This document shows positions 24,704 through 34,164 of a stretch of 62,587 nucleotides of DNA, piece by piece (the first letter of the stretch is position 1; each line of letters starts with the position of its first letter). The stretch comes from Desulfofundulus thermosubterraneus DSM 16057 (GTDB lineage Bacteria; Bacillota; Desulfotomaculia; Desulfotomaculales; Desulfovirgulaceae): NCBI RefSeq assembly GCF_900142025.1, contig NZ_FQZM01000008.1, positions 35,290 to 97,876 on the forward strand. The letters run 5' to 3'. The position numbers were made by a program, and so were the translations under genes. Under the pieces are notes generated by a model. That model was not told the origin of the DNA. It saw nothing but the letters and a program-made list of their open reading frames with translations, and ran no database searches.

Positions 24704-27358
24704 GTGAAGATTCTGGATTTACGGGCCTATTACGGCAGCAACATTTACAGCTACCAGCCGGTAATTAAAATAATCCTGGATCTCGCCCCCGACGGGTGCC
24801 GGTCCACCAGCGAGCTGGGGGATTTCAACCGGCGGTTGTTGTCCCTTTTGCCCGGCCTGGGTGAGCACCACTGCTCCCGCCGGCGCCCCGGGGGTTTTGT
24901 GGAGCGGTTAAAAGAGGGTACCTACCTGGGCCACGTGGTGGAACATGTGGCCCTGGAGCTTTGTAAGCTGGCCGGCCAGGAGGTGATTTACGGCAAGACC
25001 CGCCGGGGGGACGGGGAAACGGTTTATGAAGTGATCTTTGAATATGTTTCCGCCCCCGGCGGGCTGGCCGCCGCCCGGGCGGCGGTGGAACTGGTGCAGG
25101 CCCTGCTGGAGGGAAGGACGGTGGAAGTGGCGGAACTGGTGGAGAGGGTGCGGCAGGCCGCGGAAGAAGAATACGGCCCCAGCACCCGGGCGATCCTTGA
25201 GGCGGCCCGCAAAAGGGGGATTCCGGTCCTTCCTTTAGGGGGGGGATTCTACCAGCTGGGTTATGGGCGGCATGCCAGGCGGATAGCGGCTACCATTACG
25301 GATCACACTCCCTGTACTGCCGTCGACCTGGTGCAAGATAAGCAGTTATGCAACCAGTTGCTGGCTGCCCACGGGGTGCCCGTACCCGAATCGGGGATTG
25401 CCCGCACGGTGGAAGAGGCCCTTGCCCTGGCCGAAAAGTTGGGACCCCCTGTGGCCATCAAACCAGTCAACGGGCATCACGGGCAGGGGGTAAGCCTTTT
25501 TGTGTCCGGAAAAGCCCGGGTGCGCCGGGCCTTTGAACTGGCCGGCTATTATGGCCGGCCAGTGCTGGTGGAAAAACAAATTCCCGGCCGGCAATACCGG
25601 CTTTTAGTGGTGAACGGCCGGATGGTAGCCGCGTCTTTGCGCCTGCCTCCCCGGGTGGTGGGGGACGGGCGGCGCACCGTCCGCGAACTGGTGGAGGAGG
25701 TTAACCGGGACCCCCGGCGGGGTGAGGGGCACGGCAGGCCCCTGTCCAAAATTCCCCTGGATGCGGTGGCCGTGGCTTGCCTTGACCGCCAGGGTTTAAC
25801 GCCCCGGGATGTGCCCGGGAAAGGGCAGGTTGTTTACCTGCGGGACAACGCCAACCTCAGCACCGGCGGGACCGCTATTGATGTTACGGAGCAGGTGCAC
25901 CCGGCCAATGCCCGGTTGGCCGTACGGGTGGCCCGCCTGACCGGTCTGGATGTGGCGGGCATCGACGTGGTGGTGGAGGATATCGGCCGCCCCCTGGAGG
26001 AGCAGGGAGGTGCTGTCATTGAGGTGAACGCAGCTCCGGGGTTACGCATGCATACCCACCCGGTGGAGGGCCTGCCCCGGGAAGTGGGTGCGGCCATTGT
26101 GGATCACCTCTTTCCTCCCGGCGTACCCTGCCGCATTCCCATTGTGGCGGTAACGGGGACCAACGGCAAGACCACCACCACCCGGATGATCGGAGCCATT
26201 TTGGCCCGGGCCGGCCTGGTGGTGGGCATGGCTACCAGCGACGGCATTTATATTGACGGGCGGCGGGTGCTTGCCGGCGATACTACGGGACCGGTCAGCG
26301 CCAGGCTGGTGCTGGCGGAGCCGGAGATTGACGCGGCCGTGCTGGAAACGGCCCGGGGGGGCATCCTGCGGGCCGGTTTGGGCTACGAGGGCAGTGACGT
26401 GGGGGTGGTTACCAACATCAGCGGGGATCACCTGGGACAGGACGGCATCGAGACGCTGGAGGACCTGGCTGATGTAAAGTCCCTGGTGGTGGAAACCGTG
26501 CGCAAAAACGGCTATGCGGTGCTCAATGCCGATGACCCCCATGTGCTGGCCATGGCCGGCCGGGTCCGGGGCAAGATCATTTATTTCTCCCTGGTGCCGG
26601 ATAATATCACCGTGCGCCGCCACCTGGGTGCCGGCGGCACGGCGGTGTTTGTGAAGAACGGGATGCTGGTGGTGGCCCGGGGTCAGCAGGTGCGCCGGTT
26701 GCTTTCGGTACGCCGGTTGCCGGCCTCCCTGGGCGGTTTTGCCCGGCACAACATCCAGAATGCCCTGGCGGCAGCCGCGGCCTGCCTGGGTTTGGGTGTA
26801 TCCATGGATCACATCCGGTCCGGCCTGGAAAGCTTTCGCTGCAACCTGGAGCAAAATCCCGGCCGGCTGAATATCCTGGATGTGCAGGGCATCCGGGTGG
26901 TGATCGACTACGCCCATAACGCCGCCGGCTACCTCAGTATGGTTAATGTGTTGCGGCACTTCAAAAGGCGGCTCATTGGCGTCATCGGCGTACCCGGGGA
27001 CCGCCTGGATGAGCAAATCAAAGAGGTAGGGCGCATTGCCGGCCAGAACTTTTCGGCCCTGGTGATTAAAGAGGATGCCCACCGGCGCGGCCGGCAGCCC
27101 GGGGAAGTGGCCGCCCTGCTGCGGGAAGGCGCCCTGGAAGGGGGCATGCACCCGGGGAGAATCCGGGTGGTTTTGCCCGAAGGGGAGGCAGTGCTGCGGG
27201 CCCTTCTGGCGGCAAAGCCCGGCGATACGGTGGCCATTTTCTACGAAAAGCTGGACACGGTGGTCAAAGCCATCCAGGTGTTTTGTGCCGGCCGGCAGCT
27301 GGTTAATGGCGAAAAAGTCGACGGCGGGCAGCAGGGAAATATTCTCCCGGCGACGTAA
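24704..27358 (+). CDS. cphA: Cyanophycin synthetase
   Basis: This protein of about 884 residues polymerises aspartate and arginine into cyanophycin using ATP. An N-terminal domain (LDLRAYYGSNIYSYQPVIKI) is followed by an ATP-grasp domain at about 215-470 (PVAIKPVNGHHGQGVSLFV; VIEVNAAPGLRMHTHP) and a Mur-ligase-like domain whose P-loop AVTGTNGKTTTTRM is near residue 482. GTG 24704 is preferred because GGAGGG ends eight bases upstream; the TTG at 24686 precedes that site. The family's usual length is about 870-900 residues, so the gene is complete. The hydrolytic partner cphB is at 5.7 kb. Confidence 0.95.
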   Translation: MKILDLRAYYGSNIYSYQPVIKIILDLAPDGCRSTSELGDFNRRLLSLLPGLGEHHCSRRRPGGFVERLKEGTYLGHVVEHVALELCKLAGQEVIYGKTRRGDGETVYEVIFEYVSAPGGLAAARAAVELVQALLEGRTVEVAELVERVRQAAEEEYGPSTRAILEAARKRGIPVLPLGGGFYQLGYGRHARRIAATITDHTPCTAVDLVQDKQLCNQLLAAHGVPVPESGIARTVEEALALAEKLGPPVAIKPVNGHHGQGVSLFVSGKARVRRAFELAGYYGRPVLVEKQIPGRQYRLLVVNGRMVAASLRLPPRVVGDGRRTVRELVEEVNRDPRRGEGHGRPLSKIPLDAVAVACLDRQGLTPRDVPGKGQVVYLRDNANLSTGGTAIDVTEQVHPANARLAVRVARLTGLDVAGIDVVVEDIGRPLEEQGGAVIEVNAAPGLRMHTHPVEGLPREVGAAIVDHLFPPGVPCRIPIVAVTGTNGKTTTTRMIGAILARAGLVVGMATSDGIYIDGRRVLAGDTTGPVSARLVLAEPEIDAAVLETARGGILRAGLGYEGSDVGVVTNISGDHLGQDGIETLEDLADVKSLVVETVRKNGYAVLNADDPHVLAMAGRVRGKIIYFSLVPDNITVRRHLGAGGTAVFVKNGMLVVARGQQVRRLLSVRRLPASLGGFARHNIQNALAAAAACLGLGVSMDHIRSGLESFRCNLEQNPGRLNILDVQGIRVVIDYAHNAAGYLSMVNVLRHFKRRLIGVIGVPGDRLDEQIKEVGRIAGQNFSALVIKEDAHRRGRQPGEVAALLREGALEGGMHPGRIRVVLPEGEAVLRALLAAKPGDTVAIFYEKLDTVVKAIQVFCAGRQLVNGEKVDGGQQGNILPAT

Positions 27359-27391
27359 AACTACTGGTAAACAAAAAGGGAGATATTGCCC

Positions 27392-28270
27392 GTGCTTGAA
27401 GTGCTGGCCCGTGCCAAGATAAACCTTACCCTGGACATTACAGGGCTTTTGCCCGGCGGTTACCATCAGCTGGAAACAATAATGCAAAGCATAGCCCTTT
27501 GCGACCGGCTGGTGTTTTCTCCCCGCTCCCAGGGTATTGAGCTTCAAACCAACAGCCCCCTTATACCTGCCGGTCCGGAAAATCTGGTTTACCGGGCGGC
27601 GGAGCTTTTGCAAAGGATCACCGGTTATCGTCAGGGGGTACATATTTTTCTGTTCAAAAATATCCCGGTGGCGGCCGGCCTGGGGGGCGGTTCCGCCGAT
27701 GCGGCGGCCACCCTGGCGGCCCTGAATCAACTCTGGTCCCTGGGCCTCTCCCGGGAAGAGTTGCTTGTTTTAGCCGCCAAGCTGGGGGCGGATGTACCCT
27801 TTTGCCTCGAAGGAGGTACCGTTTTGGCCCGGGGAAAAGGGGAGTTGCTCACTCCCCTAAAACCCCTTCCCCCTCTGGGAGTGGTGCTGGTCACCCCGTT
27901 CCTGGCCGTATCTACGGCCCAAATTTACCGGGAGTATGACCGCCTATTGCCCGGTGTTCATCCAGATACCCCCGCCATGGTGGCGGCTATTGAGCGCCAG
28001 GATATCACCGCGGTAGCCGCTCTTTTGGGCAATATCCTGGAGCCGGTAACTGCCGCCCTTTATCCACAAGTTTACGTGGTAAAGGAAGCCCTGAAAGCGG
28101 CCGGTGCCCCGGGAGTGGTCATGAGCGGCAGCGGTCCTACCGTTTTTGGCTTGTGCCGGGATGAAGGGGAAGCCCGCCGGGTGGCCGGACGGCTTGACCC
28201 GGGGCTGGGGCGGATATTGTACACCCGTTTTTGCAGCCAGGCAATAAAACTTGCGGTAATTAACGGCTAA
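27392..28270 (+). CDS. ispE: 4-diphosphocytidyl-2-C-methyl-D-erythritol kinase
   Basis: This GHMP kinase of the MEP isoprenoid pathway phosphorylates CDP-methylerythritol at the 2-hydroxyl. Markers are ARAKINLTLDITG at the start, the ATP-binding PVAAGLGGGSADAAATLAAL near residues 91-110, and the C-terminal GVVMSGSGPTVFGLC. GTG 27392 is chosen because GGGAGA is well placed; the TTG at 27386 is only three bases from it. It begins the conserved ispE-spoVG-glmU-prs-pth-mfd segment. A damaged copy of its last 160 bp lies at 23.05 kb. Confidence 0.95.
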   Translation: MLEVLARAKINLTLDITGLLPGGYHQLETIMQSIALCDRLVFSPRSQGIELQTNSPLIPAGPENLVYRAAELLQRITGYRQGVHIFLFKNIPVAAGLGGGSADAAATLAALNQLWSLGLSREELLVLAAKLGADVPFCLEGGTVLARGKGELLTPLKPLPPLGVVLVTPFLAVSTAQIYREYDRLLPGVHPDTPAMVAAIERQDITAVAALLGNILEPVTAALYPQVYVVKEALKAAGAPGVVMSGSGPTVFGLCRDEGEARRVAGRLDPGLGRILYTRFCSQAIKLAVING

Positions 28271-28313
28271 AGGTAAAATATAAGTGTTATGACCAGAAAA
28301 AGGGGTGGCGGCC

Positions 28314-28994
28314 GTGGAAGAACCGAGACTCATTCCAATTAAGCTGGATAATTACAAACCTTTAAGGGAGCTGGTTTTTGAATCCTTGCGGGAAGCGATT
28401 ATCCAGGGCCGCCTGAAACCCGGGGAGCGGCTGATGGAAATCCAGCTGGCTGAAGAAATGGGGGTAAGCCGCACTCCCGTGCGGGAGGCCATCCGGAAGC
28501 TGGAGCTGGAAGGTTTTGTGGTCATGGTGCCCCGCAAGGGAGCCTATGTGGCGGGTATTTCGGTAAAGGATATTGTCGATGTCTTTGAAGTGCGGGCGGC
28601 ACTGGAAGCGCTGGCTGCCGGTTTGGCCGCTGAGCGGATTACCGAAGAGGAATTGGAGGAGCTGGAACGGGCACTGGTGAAAACCTACGAAGTCAGCGGC
28701 CACGACCTGGAAGCACTGGTTGAAACGGATACCAGATTCCACGAACTCATTTATAAAGCAAGCCGGAACGAAAGGCTGGTCCAGATCATCACCAACCTGG
28801 CGGATCAAATTCAACGCTTCCGGGTCACCTCTTTGGCCCAACCGGGGAGGACGAAGCACGCCCTGGAAGAACACAAGCAAATTGTAGAAGCCATCAGCGA
28901 ACGCAACGTGGAACTGGCCCAGATCCTGGCGCGGGAGCATATAGAAAATGCCGAACAGAGCCTGTTAAACGCCCTGGGGGAGGCAAAGGAATAA
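28314..28994 (+). CDS. GntR family transcriptional regulator (FadR/FCD type)
   Basis: This regulator of about 226 residues has an N-terminal winged helix (LREAIIQGRLKPGERLMEIQ; EEMGVSRTPVREAIRKLEL) and a C-terminal helical FCD ligand domain (VFEVRAALEALAAGLAAERI; HELIYKASRNERLVQII). The FCD domain usually binds a carboxylate with a metal. GTG 28314 is used because AGGGG lies eight bases upstream; GTG 28305 overlaps it. The stop overlaps the next start (TAATG). In Bacillus, purR occupies this position, so an unrelated regulator has taken its place. Ligand and targets are unknown. Confidence 0.9.
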   Translation: MEEPRLIPIKLDNYKPLRELVFESLREAIIQGRLKPGERLMEIQLAEEMGVSRTPVREAIRKLELEGFVVMVPRKGAYVAGISVKDIVDVFEVRAALEALAAGLAAERITEEELEELERALVKTYEVSGHDLEALVETDTRFHELIYKASRNERLVQIITNLADQIQRFRVTSLAQPGRTKHALEEHKQIVEAISERNVELAQILAREHIENAEQSLLNALGEAKE

Positions 28995-29755
28995 TGGTTG
29001 ACGCGGTGGTTCTGGCCGGCAGTCCCAATAACGGACCGCTCAAGGAATGCAGTCCGGTGCCCTACGAAGCGCTTATTCCTATTGGCTCCAAAGCGATGGT
29101 GCAATATGTAGTGGAAGCATTAGCACTGGCCAGAGGGGTAGACAGGATTGTAGTGGTCGGGCCCAGGGAGGAGCTGGCGAATCACCTCAAAGATGACCGG
29201 GTAAAGGTTGTTCCGGCAGGCAGCAGCCTTTTGGAAAACGTCCAGCGCGGACTGAAAGAGTTGGCGGGTACCCGCCGGGTGCTGCTGGTCAGCTCCGACA
29301 TTCCCCTGATTACACCCCGGGCCATTGAAGATTTCCTGGAGCTTTGTCAGGATCAAGAAGCGGATTTGTACTACCCCATCGTACCCAAGGAAGCCGTGGA
29401 CAGCCGTTTTGCCAATCCTGTGCGGCGGACCTACGTCAGCCTTAAAGAAGGTATTTTCACCGGGGGCAACCTGTTTTTACTTAACCCGGAAGTAGTTTCC
29501 CGTTGTTTGCCCCTGGGGGAGCAGTTGGTGGCCGCCCGGAAAAGCCCCCTGCGCCTGTGTCGCCTGGTAGGCCTGGGCTTTTTGATTCGTTTTCTTCTGC
29601 ACCGGGTTACGTTGGAGGAAGCCCAGGCGCGGGTTTCCCGCCTGCTGGGCATCCGCGGGGTAGTGGTAATCAGCCGCTACCCGGAAGTGGGTGTGGATGT
29701 GGACAAACCCGTGGATCTGGCGCTGGTGGCCAGAACGCTGCAACAGGCTTCGTGA
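28994..29755 (+). CDS. NTP-transferase (GlmU/MobA-like) fold protein
   Basis: This 253-residue protein has a nucleotidyltransferase Rossmann-like fold: DAVVLAGSPNNGPLKE replaces the usual AAGxGTRM-type loop, then EALIPIGSKAMVQYVVEAL and VLLVSSDIPLITPRAIEDFL, with the metal-binding Asp of SSDIPL. FTGGNLFLLNPEVV and GVDVDKPVDLAL match the later parts of the family. It is translationally coupled to the GntR gene upstream and followed 21 bp later by threonine ammonia-lyase. The lack of the canonical glycine/arginine loop leaves the substrate uncertain. A cytoplasmic role is likely. Confidence 0.8.
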   Translation: MVDAVVLAGSPNNGPLKECSPVPYEALIPIGSKAMVQYVVEALALARGVDRIVVVGPREELANHLKDDRVKVVPAGSSLLENVQRGLKELAGTRRVLLVSSDIPLITPRAIEDFLELCQDQEADLYYPIVPKEAVDSRFANPVRRTYVSLKEGIFTGGNLFLLNPEVVSRCLPLGEQLVAARKSPLRLCRLVGLGFLIRFLLHRVTLEEAQARVSRLLGIRGVVVISRYPEVGVDVDKPVDLALVARTLQQAS

Positions 29756-29776
29756 CCTAAAAGGAAGTGTTTTCTC

Positions 29777-30991
29777 ATGCCCCTTCCCCTGAATCTGGCT
29801 ATGATCCAGGAGGCCAGAAAGCGCCTTGCCGGCGTCATTCACCCCACACCTCTGGATCATTCAACCACTTTTTCCCGTCTTACCGGCAGCGAGGTTTATT
29901 TCAAGCTAGAGAACCTGCAAAAGACCGGGTCCTTTAAAATTCGGGGTGCCTACAACAAGATCATGTCTTTGACTTTGGAAGAGCGGCAGCGGGGTGTGAT
30001 TGCCGCTTCCGCCGGAAACCACGCCCAGGGGGTGGCTTGTGCGGCCACCAGGGCCGGCATTCCCTCCACGGTGGTCATGCCGGAGGGTGCTCCCATTTCC
30101 AAGGTTATGGCCACCCGGGGTTACGGCGCCCGGGTAATCCTGGCGGGAGGAGGTTATGACGAGGCCTTTGACTACGCCCGCCAGATGCAAAAGGAAACCG
30201 GGGCCACCCTTGTGCACGGCTTTGACGATCCCTTGGTGGCGGCGGGCCAGGGTACCATAGGCCTGGAGTTGCTGGACGAGTTGCCCGATCTGGACGCCGT
30301 GCTGGTGCCCGTTGGCGGTGGCGGGCTGATTGCCGGTATCGCCGTGGCCATTAAGTCATTGAAACCCCGGGTGCGCGTGATTGGTATCCAATCCCGGGGG
30401 GCACCGGCGGTTTATCTTTCCCTCAAAGGCAATTGCCGGCAGCAACTGGCTGCCACCGCCACCATTGCCGACGGGATCAGCGTGCGTCGTCCGGGCGAGT
30501 TTACCCTGGAGGTTATTCGCCGTTATGTGGATGATGTGCTGCTGGTGGACGACGAGGAAATTGCCCGGGCCATTTTAATGCTCCTGGAGCGTTCCAAAAT
30601 TGTAGTCGAGGGGGCCGGGGCGGTGGTCCTGGCCGCCCTTTTGCACGGGCACCTGTCTTTGCCCGGGGCGAAGGTGGCCCTGGTTTTAAGCGGGGGAAAC
30701 ATTGACGTCAACATTCTCTCCATCATCATTGAACGCGGGCTGGTCAAATCCGGACGCATCACCCGCTTGCGCACCGTGGTTACGGATCAACCGGGCAGTT
30801 TACAGCGCCTGCTGGGCGTGCTGGCCGCCGTACGGGCGAACGTAATTTCCGTTAACCACGATCGCATTAAACCTCAGGTGCCCTTAAAACAGGCGGAGGT
30901 TGAGTTGCTGCTGGAAACTAGTGACGTGGAACATGTGGGGAGGGTCATGGCCGCCCTGTCCCGGGAAGGGTACCGGGTGGAAAGGATCTAG
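29777..30991 (+). CDS. ilvA: Threonine ammonia-lyase with C-terminal ACT domain
   Basis: This 404-residue PLP enzyme converts threonine to 2-oxobutanoate and ammonia. The Schiff-base lysine is in [13 protein letters not shown]; the phosphate-binding loop is [22 protein letters not shown] is also present. Residues 325-404 form an ACT domain ([19 protein letters not shown]), as in the about 400-residue TdcB/IlvA type. It could feed isoleucine synthesis or threonine catabolism; no ilv genes are adjacent, so the anabolic symbol is tentative. SD AAGGAAG precedes ATG 29777. It ends a GntR-NTase-threonine ammonia-lyase unit inserted between ispE and spoVG. Confidence 0.92.
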   Translation: MPLPLNLAMIQEARKRLAGVIHPTPLDHSTTFSRLTGSEVYFKLENLQKTGSFKIRGAYNKIMSLTLEERQRGVIAASAGNHAQGVACAATRAGIPSTVVMPEGAPISKVMATRGYGARVILAGGGYDEAFDYARQMQKETGATLVHGFDDPLVAAGQGTIGLELLDELPDLDAVLVPVGGGGLIAGIAVAIKSLKPRVRVIGIQSRGAPAVYLSLKGNCRQQLAATATIADGISVRRPGEFTLEVIRRYVDDVLLVDDEEIARAILMLLERSKIVVEGAGAVVLAALLHGHLSLPGAKVALVLSGGNIDVNILSIIIERGLVKSGRITRLRTVVTDQPGSLQRLLGVLAAVRANVISVNHDRIKPQVPLKQAEVELLLETSDVEHVGRVMAALSREGYRVERI

Positions 30992-31023
30992 GAAAAATTT
31001 TTATAATAGTGAAATGGAAAATT

Positions 31024-31050
31024 GCAGGAATTTTTACATTCGTGGAGAAA
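31024..31050 (+). promoter_or_regulatory. SigH promoter of spoVG
   Basis: GCAGGAATT fits the SigH -35 (RnAGGAWWW) and GGAGAAA the -10 (RnnGAAW). The 18-base step from AGGA to the -10 start is the same as I recall for the B. subtilis spoVG SigH promoter. Confidence 0.75.
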
Positions 31051-31142
31051 ACAGGTTAACAGGTATCGGGTGGGGCAGCTTCGATCAGTGCTACCCGGTG
31101 ATTCAAAAATGTCAGTTGAGGTTGCAGGAAGGTGGTGAGGGA

Positions 31143-31397
31143 GTGGTTGTTACGGATGTGCGGGTGCGCAAAATTCTCCCCGAAGGAAAAATGAAGGCCA
31201 TTGTGTCGGTCACCCTGGATAATATGTTTGTTATCCACGACGTAAAGGTAGTGGAGGGGAACAAGGGCTTGTTTGTGGCTATGCCAAGCCGCAAAACCCC
31301 CGACGGTGAATTCCGGGATATAGCGCACCCCATCAACTCTTCAGCCAGGGCTATTATTGAAACCGCGGTGTTGCAGGCCTATGAACAGGCCATTTAG
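31143..31397 (+). CDS. spoVG: Septation/stage V sporulation protein SpoVG
   Basis: This 84-residue RNA/DNA-binding regulator of sporulation and other processes has [20 protein letters not shown], then [20 protein letters not shown] and the signature [18 protein letters not shown]. The GTG start at 31143 follows AAGGTGGTG; the frame is open further upstream but has no other plausible start for this protein. It lies behind a SigH-type promoter and before a terminator, so it is probably monocistronic. Its place before glmU is conserved in Firmicutes. Confidence 0.95.
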   Translation: MVVTDVRVRKILPEGKMKAIVSVTLDNMFVIHDVKVVEGNKGLFVAMPSRKTPDGEFRDIAHPINSSARAIIETAVLQAYEQAI

Positions 31398-31448
31398 CCT
31401 TTTCATTCCAGGGTTGGGCTATGATATTGTCATGTTTTTTGTAAAAGC

Positions 31449-31497
31449 GGAGCATAGTTAAGGACCTGCACTTTCGGTGATCGCTATGCTCTCTTTT
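31449..31497 (+). terminator. Terminator after spoVG
   Basis: GGAGCATAG pairs with CTATGCTCT across a 26-base loop, followed by CTTTTTG. Confidence 0.65.
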
Positions 31498-31590
31498 TGT
31501 GCGAAAAGTATAAAAATTATCTGACGAAGAGGAAAATCACGTTTTTTGTTGAATCCTGTTATCGGGATTAAGAACTGGTTTTTTGACGGC

Positions 31591-31611
31591 GGGGCTGCCG
31601 GTGGCAGCCCC
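31591..31611 (+). promoter_or_regulatory. Perfect 9-bp hairpin in the glmU leader
   Basis: GGGGCTGCC, loop GGT, GGCAGCCCC, without a T tract, 36 bases before the glmU ATG. It may modulate translation or mRNA stability. Confidence 0.4.
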
Positions 31612-31647
31612 TTCACGCGATCCCTGAGATGACAAGGGGGACGCCTG

Positions 31648-33033
31648 ATGTCACTGGCGGCCGTAATTCTGGCGGCAGGTAAGGGTACGCGTATGAAATC
31701 CGACCTGCCCAAGGTAATGCATAAGGTTTGTGGCCGGCCCATGATCGAATACGTCCTGGATGCGGTCCGGGGGGCCGGGGCAGAGGAAATCGTGGTGGTG
31801 GCCGGTTTTGGCGGCGATCTGGTAGCCCGTACCGTCCAGGGCCGGGCGAAGGTGGTCTACCAGCAGCAGCAACTGGGCACGGCTCACGCCCTGCTCCAGG
31901 CCGCTCCCCTGCTGGCCGACTTCCCCGGTACCATTCTGGTGGTCTGCGGGGACACTCCGCTGGTAACCGCCGGGACTTTGGCCCGGTTGGTGGCGGCCCA
32001 TGCCGCCGCGGGAGCCAGAGCCACCGTCCTTACCGCCTGCCTGGAAGATCCCACCGGTTACGGCCGGGTGATCCGGGACGGGGAGGGGCGGGTACAAAAA
32101 ATTGTGGAACAACGGGATGCCACACCCGGGGAGCTGGCGGTGAGGGAAGTAAATACGGGTATTTATTGTTTTTCCGCGCCCGGGCTTTTTGCCGCCCTGT
32201 CCACCCTCAGAAGGGAGAACTCCCAGGGGGAATATTACCTCACTGACATTATTGGCCATTACGTGCAGCAGGGTGAGCCTGTAGCCGCGCTGACGGTGGA
32301 GGATGCCCGGGAAGTGGAGGGGGTCAATGACCGGCGGCAGCTGGCCCGGGTGGAAAGTTACCTGCGCCGGCAGATAGTGGAAGAGCTGATGCTCTCCGGT
32401 GTGACGGTAATGGACCCCGCCACCACATTTATCGACCGGGATGTAGAGATAGGTCGCGACACGGTGATCTACCCCTTTACAATTATCGAGGGAGATACCA
32501 TAATCGGTAAACATTGTATCATCGGCCCGGGAAGCCGGCTGCTCAATGTCCAGGCAGGCAACGGCGTGGTTATCGAGCACTCGGTAATCCTGGAAAGTAA
32601 AATCGGGGATAATTGTACCATTGGCCCCTTTGCTTATATCCGGCCGGGATGTGTTCTGGCCCCGGATGTGAAGGTGGGAGACTTTGTGGAATTGAAAAAG
32701 ACGGTGGTGGGCCGGGGAAGCAAGATCCCCCACTTGAGCTACGTGGGCGACGCCACCGTCGGTTCGGGCGTTAATATAGGTGCCGGGACCATTACCTGCA
32801 ATTATGACGGGGAAAAGAAGTGGCCCACTATTATTGGGGACGGGGCCTTTATTGGAAGCAATACCAATTTAGTGGCACCGGTGGAAGTGGGGGAGAAGGC
32901 TTTCATTGGTGCCGGTTCCACCATCACCAAAAATGTGCCCCCGGGGGCGCTGGGTATTGAGCGGGGGCGCCAGCGGAATATAGAAAACTGGCTCCAGAAG
33001 AAGTCCAAAAAAGAATCCTGTGAAGAAAAGTAA
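31648..33033 (+). CDS. glmU: Bifunctional UDP-GlcNAc pyrophosphorylase / GlcN-1-P acetyltransferase
   Basis: This 461-residue enzyme makes UDP-N-acetylglucosamine for peptidoglycan. The N-terminal pyrophosphorylase has [20 protein letters not shown] and VVCGDTPLV. The C-terminal left-handed beta-helix has hexapeptide repeats from about residue 260 ([22 protein letters not shown]) and the acetyl-CoA site region [11 protein letters not shown]. The length is standard. SD AAGGGGGA precedes ATG 31648. It is followed by prs, the usual order in Firmicutes. Confidence 0.96.
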   Translation: MSLAAVILAAGKGTRMKSDLPKVMHKVCGRPMIEYVLDAVRGAGAEEIVVVAGFGGDLVARTVQGRAKVVYQQQQLGTAHALLQAAPLLADFPGTILVVCGDTPLVTAGTLARLVAAHAAAGARATVLTACLEDPTGYGRVIRDGEGRVQKIVEQRDATPGELAVREVNTGIYCFSAPGLFAALSTLRRENSQGEYYLTDIIGHYVQQGEPVAALTVEDAREVEGVNDRRQLARVESYLRRQIVEELMLSGVTVMDPATTFIDRDVEIGRDTVIYPFTIIEGDTIIGKHCIIGPGSRLLNVQAGNGVVIEHSVILESKIGDNCTIGPFAYIRPGCVLAPDVKVGDFVELKKTVVGRGSKIPHLSYVGDATVGSGVNIGAGTITCNYDGEKKWPTIIGDGAFIGSNTNLVAPVEVGEKAFIGAGSTITKNVPPGALGIERGRQRNIENWLQKKSKKESCEEK

Positions 33034-33130
33034 TTTTTTGCGCCGGTGATTAAAGGAGGGGGTAGTCATGCTCCCCGGGCCGCCGGGTTGGGCACCCTGG
33101 TTTTCGGAAATCAGTGTTGGAGGTAGAAGG

Positions 33131-34075
33131 ATGTCATCGCGTAAAGAATTAAAAATCTTTACCGGCAACGCTAACCCCCAGCTGGCTGAAGAGATTGCCC
33201 AGTACCTGGGTGTTAGTGTGGGCGCGGCCAAGGTTACCCGCTTTTCCGACGGGGAAATTCAGGTCAAGATAAATGAAAGCGTGCGGGGGGCCGATGTTTT
33301 TATTATCCAGCCCACCTGTCATCCGGTAAATGAGCATTTGATGGAACTGCTGGTAATGGTGGACGCGGTGAGAAGGGCTTCTGCCCGGCGTATTACGGCG
33401 GTTTTGCCCTACTACGGCTATGCCCGGCAGGACCGGAAAACCCGGGCCAGGGACCCCATTACGGCCAAACTAGTGGCCAACCTCCTCACTGCCAGCGGTG
33501 CCCGGCGGGTAATAACCATGGACCTGCATGCGGGGCAAATCCAGGGATTCTTTGATATCCCTGTGGATCATCTCCCCGGGGTGCCACTCCTGGCCCAGTA
33601 TTTCATCCAGCAGAGACTAAAGGACGTGGTGGTTGTCTCACCCGACCTGGGCGGGGTAACCCGGGCCAGGGATCTGGCCGAGCGCATTGGTGCGCCCATT
33701 GCTATCATCGACAAAAGGCGGCCCGAACCCAATGTGGCGGAAATTATGAATATTGTGGGTGACATTGAGGGTAAAAAAGTCATCATGATTGATGACATCA
33801 TTGATACCGCCGGTACCATTACCCAGGGTGCGGCGGCACTGAAAAAATTTGGTGCCCAGGAAATTTACGTCTGCTGTACCCATCCGGTGCTGAGCGGTCC
33901 GGCGGTCCAGCGCCTGCAGGAAGCGCCGATCAAGGAGGTACTGGTCACCAACACCATACCCATACCTCCGGAAAAGATGATCGATAAAATAAAGATTCTT
34001 TCCGTGGCACCCCTGCTGGGCGAGGCCATTATCCGCATTCACGAAGATCTATCGGTAAGCAAGCTTTTCGATTAA
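33131..34075 (+). CDS. prs: Ribose-phosphate pyrophosphokinase
   Basis: This 314-residue enzyme makes PRPP from ribose 5-phosphate and ATP. Motifs are [19 protein letters not shown] at the start, the flexible loop [20 protein letters not shown], the histidine site [12 protein letters not shown], and the PRPP-binding [17 protein letters not shown] 33131 with GGAGGT upstream is the true start; the longer frame from 33068 adds a non-homologous stretch. The gene lies 97 bp after glmU. Confidence 0.96.
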   Translation: MSSRKELKIFTGNANPQLAEEIAQYLGVSVGAAKVTRFSDGEIQVKINESVRGADVFIIQPTCHPVNEHLMELLVMVDAVRRASARRITAVLPYYGYARQDRKTRARDPITAKLVANLLTASGARRVITMDLHAGQIQGFFDIPVDHLPGVPLLAQYFIQQRLKDVVVVSPDLGGVTRARDLAERIGAPIAIIDKRRPEPNVAEIMNIVGDIEGKKVIMIDDIIDTAGTITQGAAALKKFGAQEIYVCCTHPVLSGPAVQRLQEAPIKEVLVTNTIPIPPEKMIDKIKILSVAPLLGEAIIRIHEDLSVSKLFD

Positions 34076-34081
34076 AATATA

Positions 34082-34101
34082 AGGCCGGCTTGGACCGGCC
34101 T
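34082..34101 (-). terminator. Bidirectional hairpin between prs and PRC-barrel gene
   Basis: AGGCCGG/CCGGCCT forms a perfect 7-bp stem with a six-base loop. On the reverse strand it is followed by TATATTTT, so it mainly ends the PRC-barrel transcript. Confidence 0.6.
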
Positions 34102-34164
34102 GCGTTACCGGTGCATTTTTCGGTGCAAAATTTTAAGGTTCTTACACCGGCATATTTGCCTTGC

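Noticed and set aside
26042-27730. Long reverse open frame (562 codons) opposite cphA and ispE
   Set aside because: It is antisense to two well-conserved genes, has a His/Gly/Gln-rich composition and no motif; it is a by-product of high-GC coding sequence.
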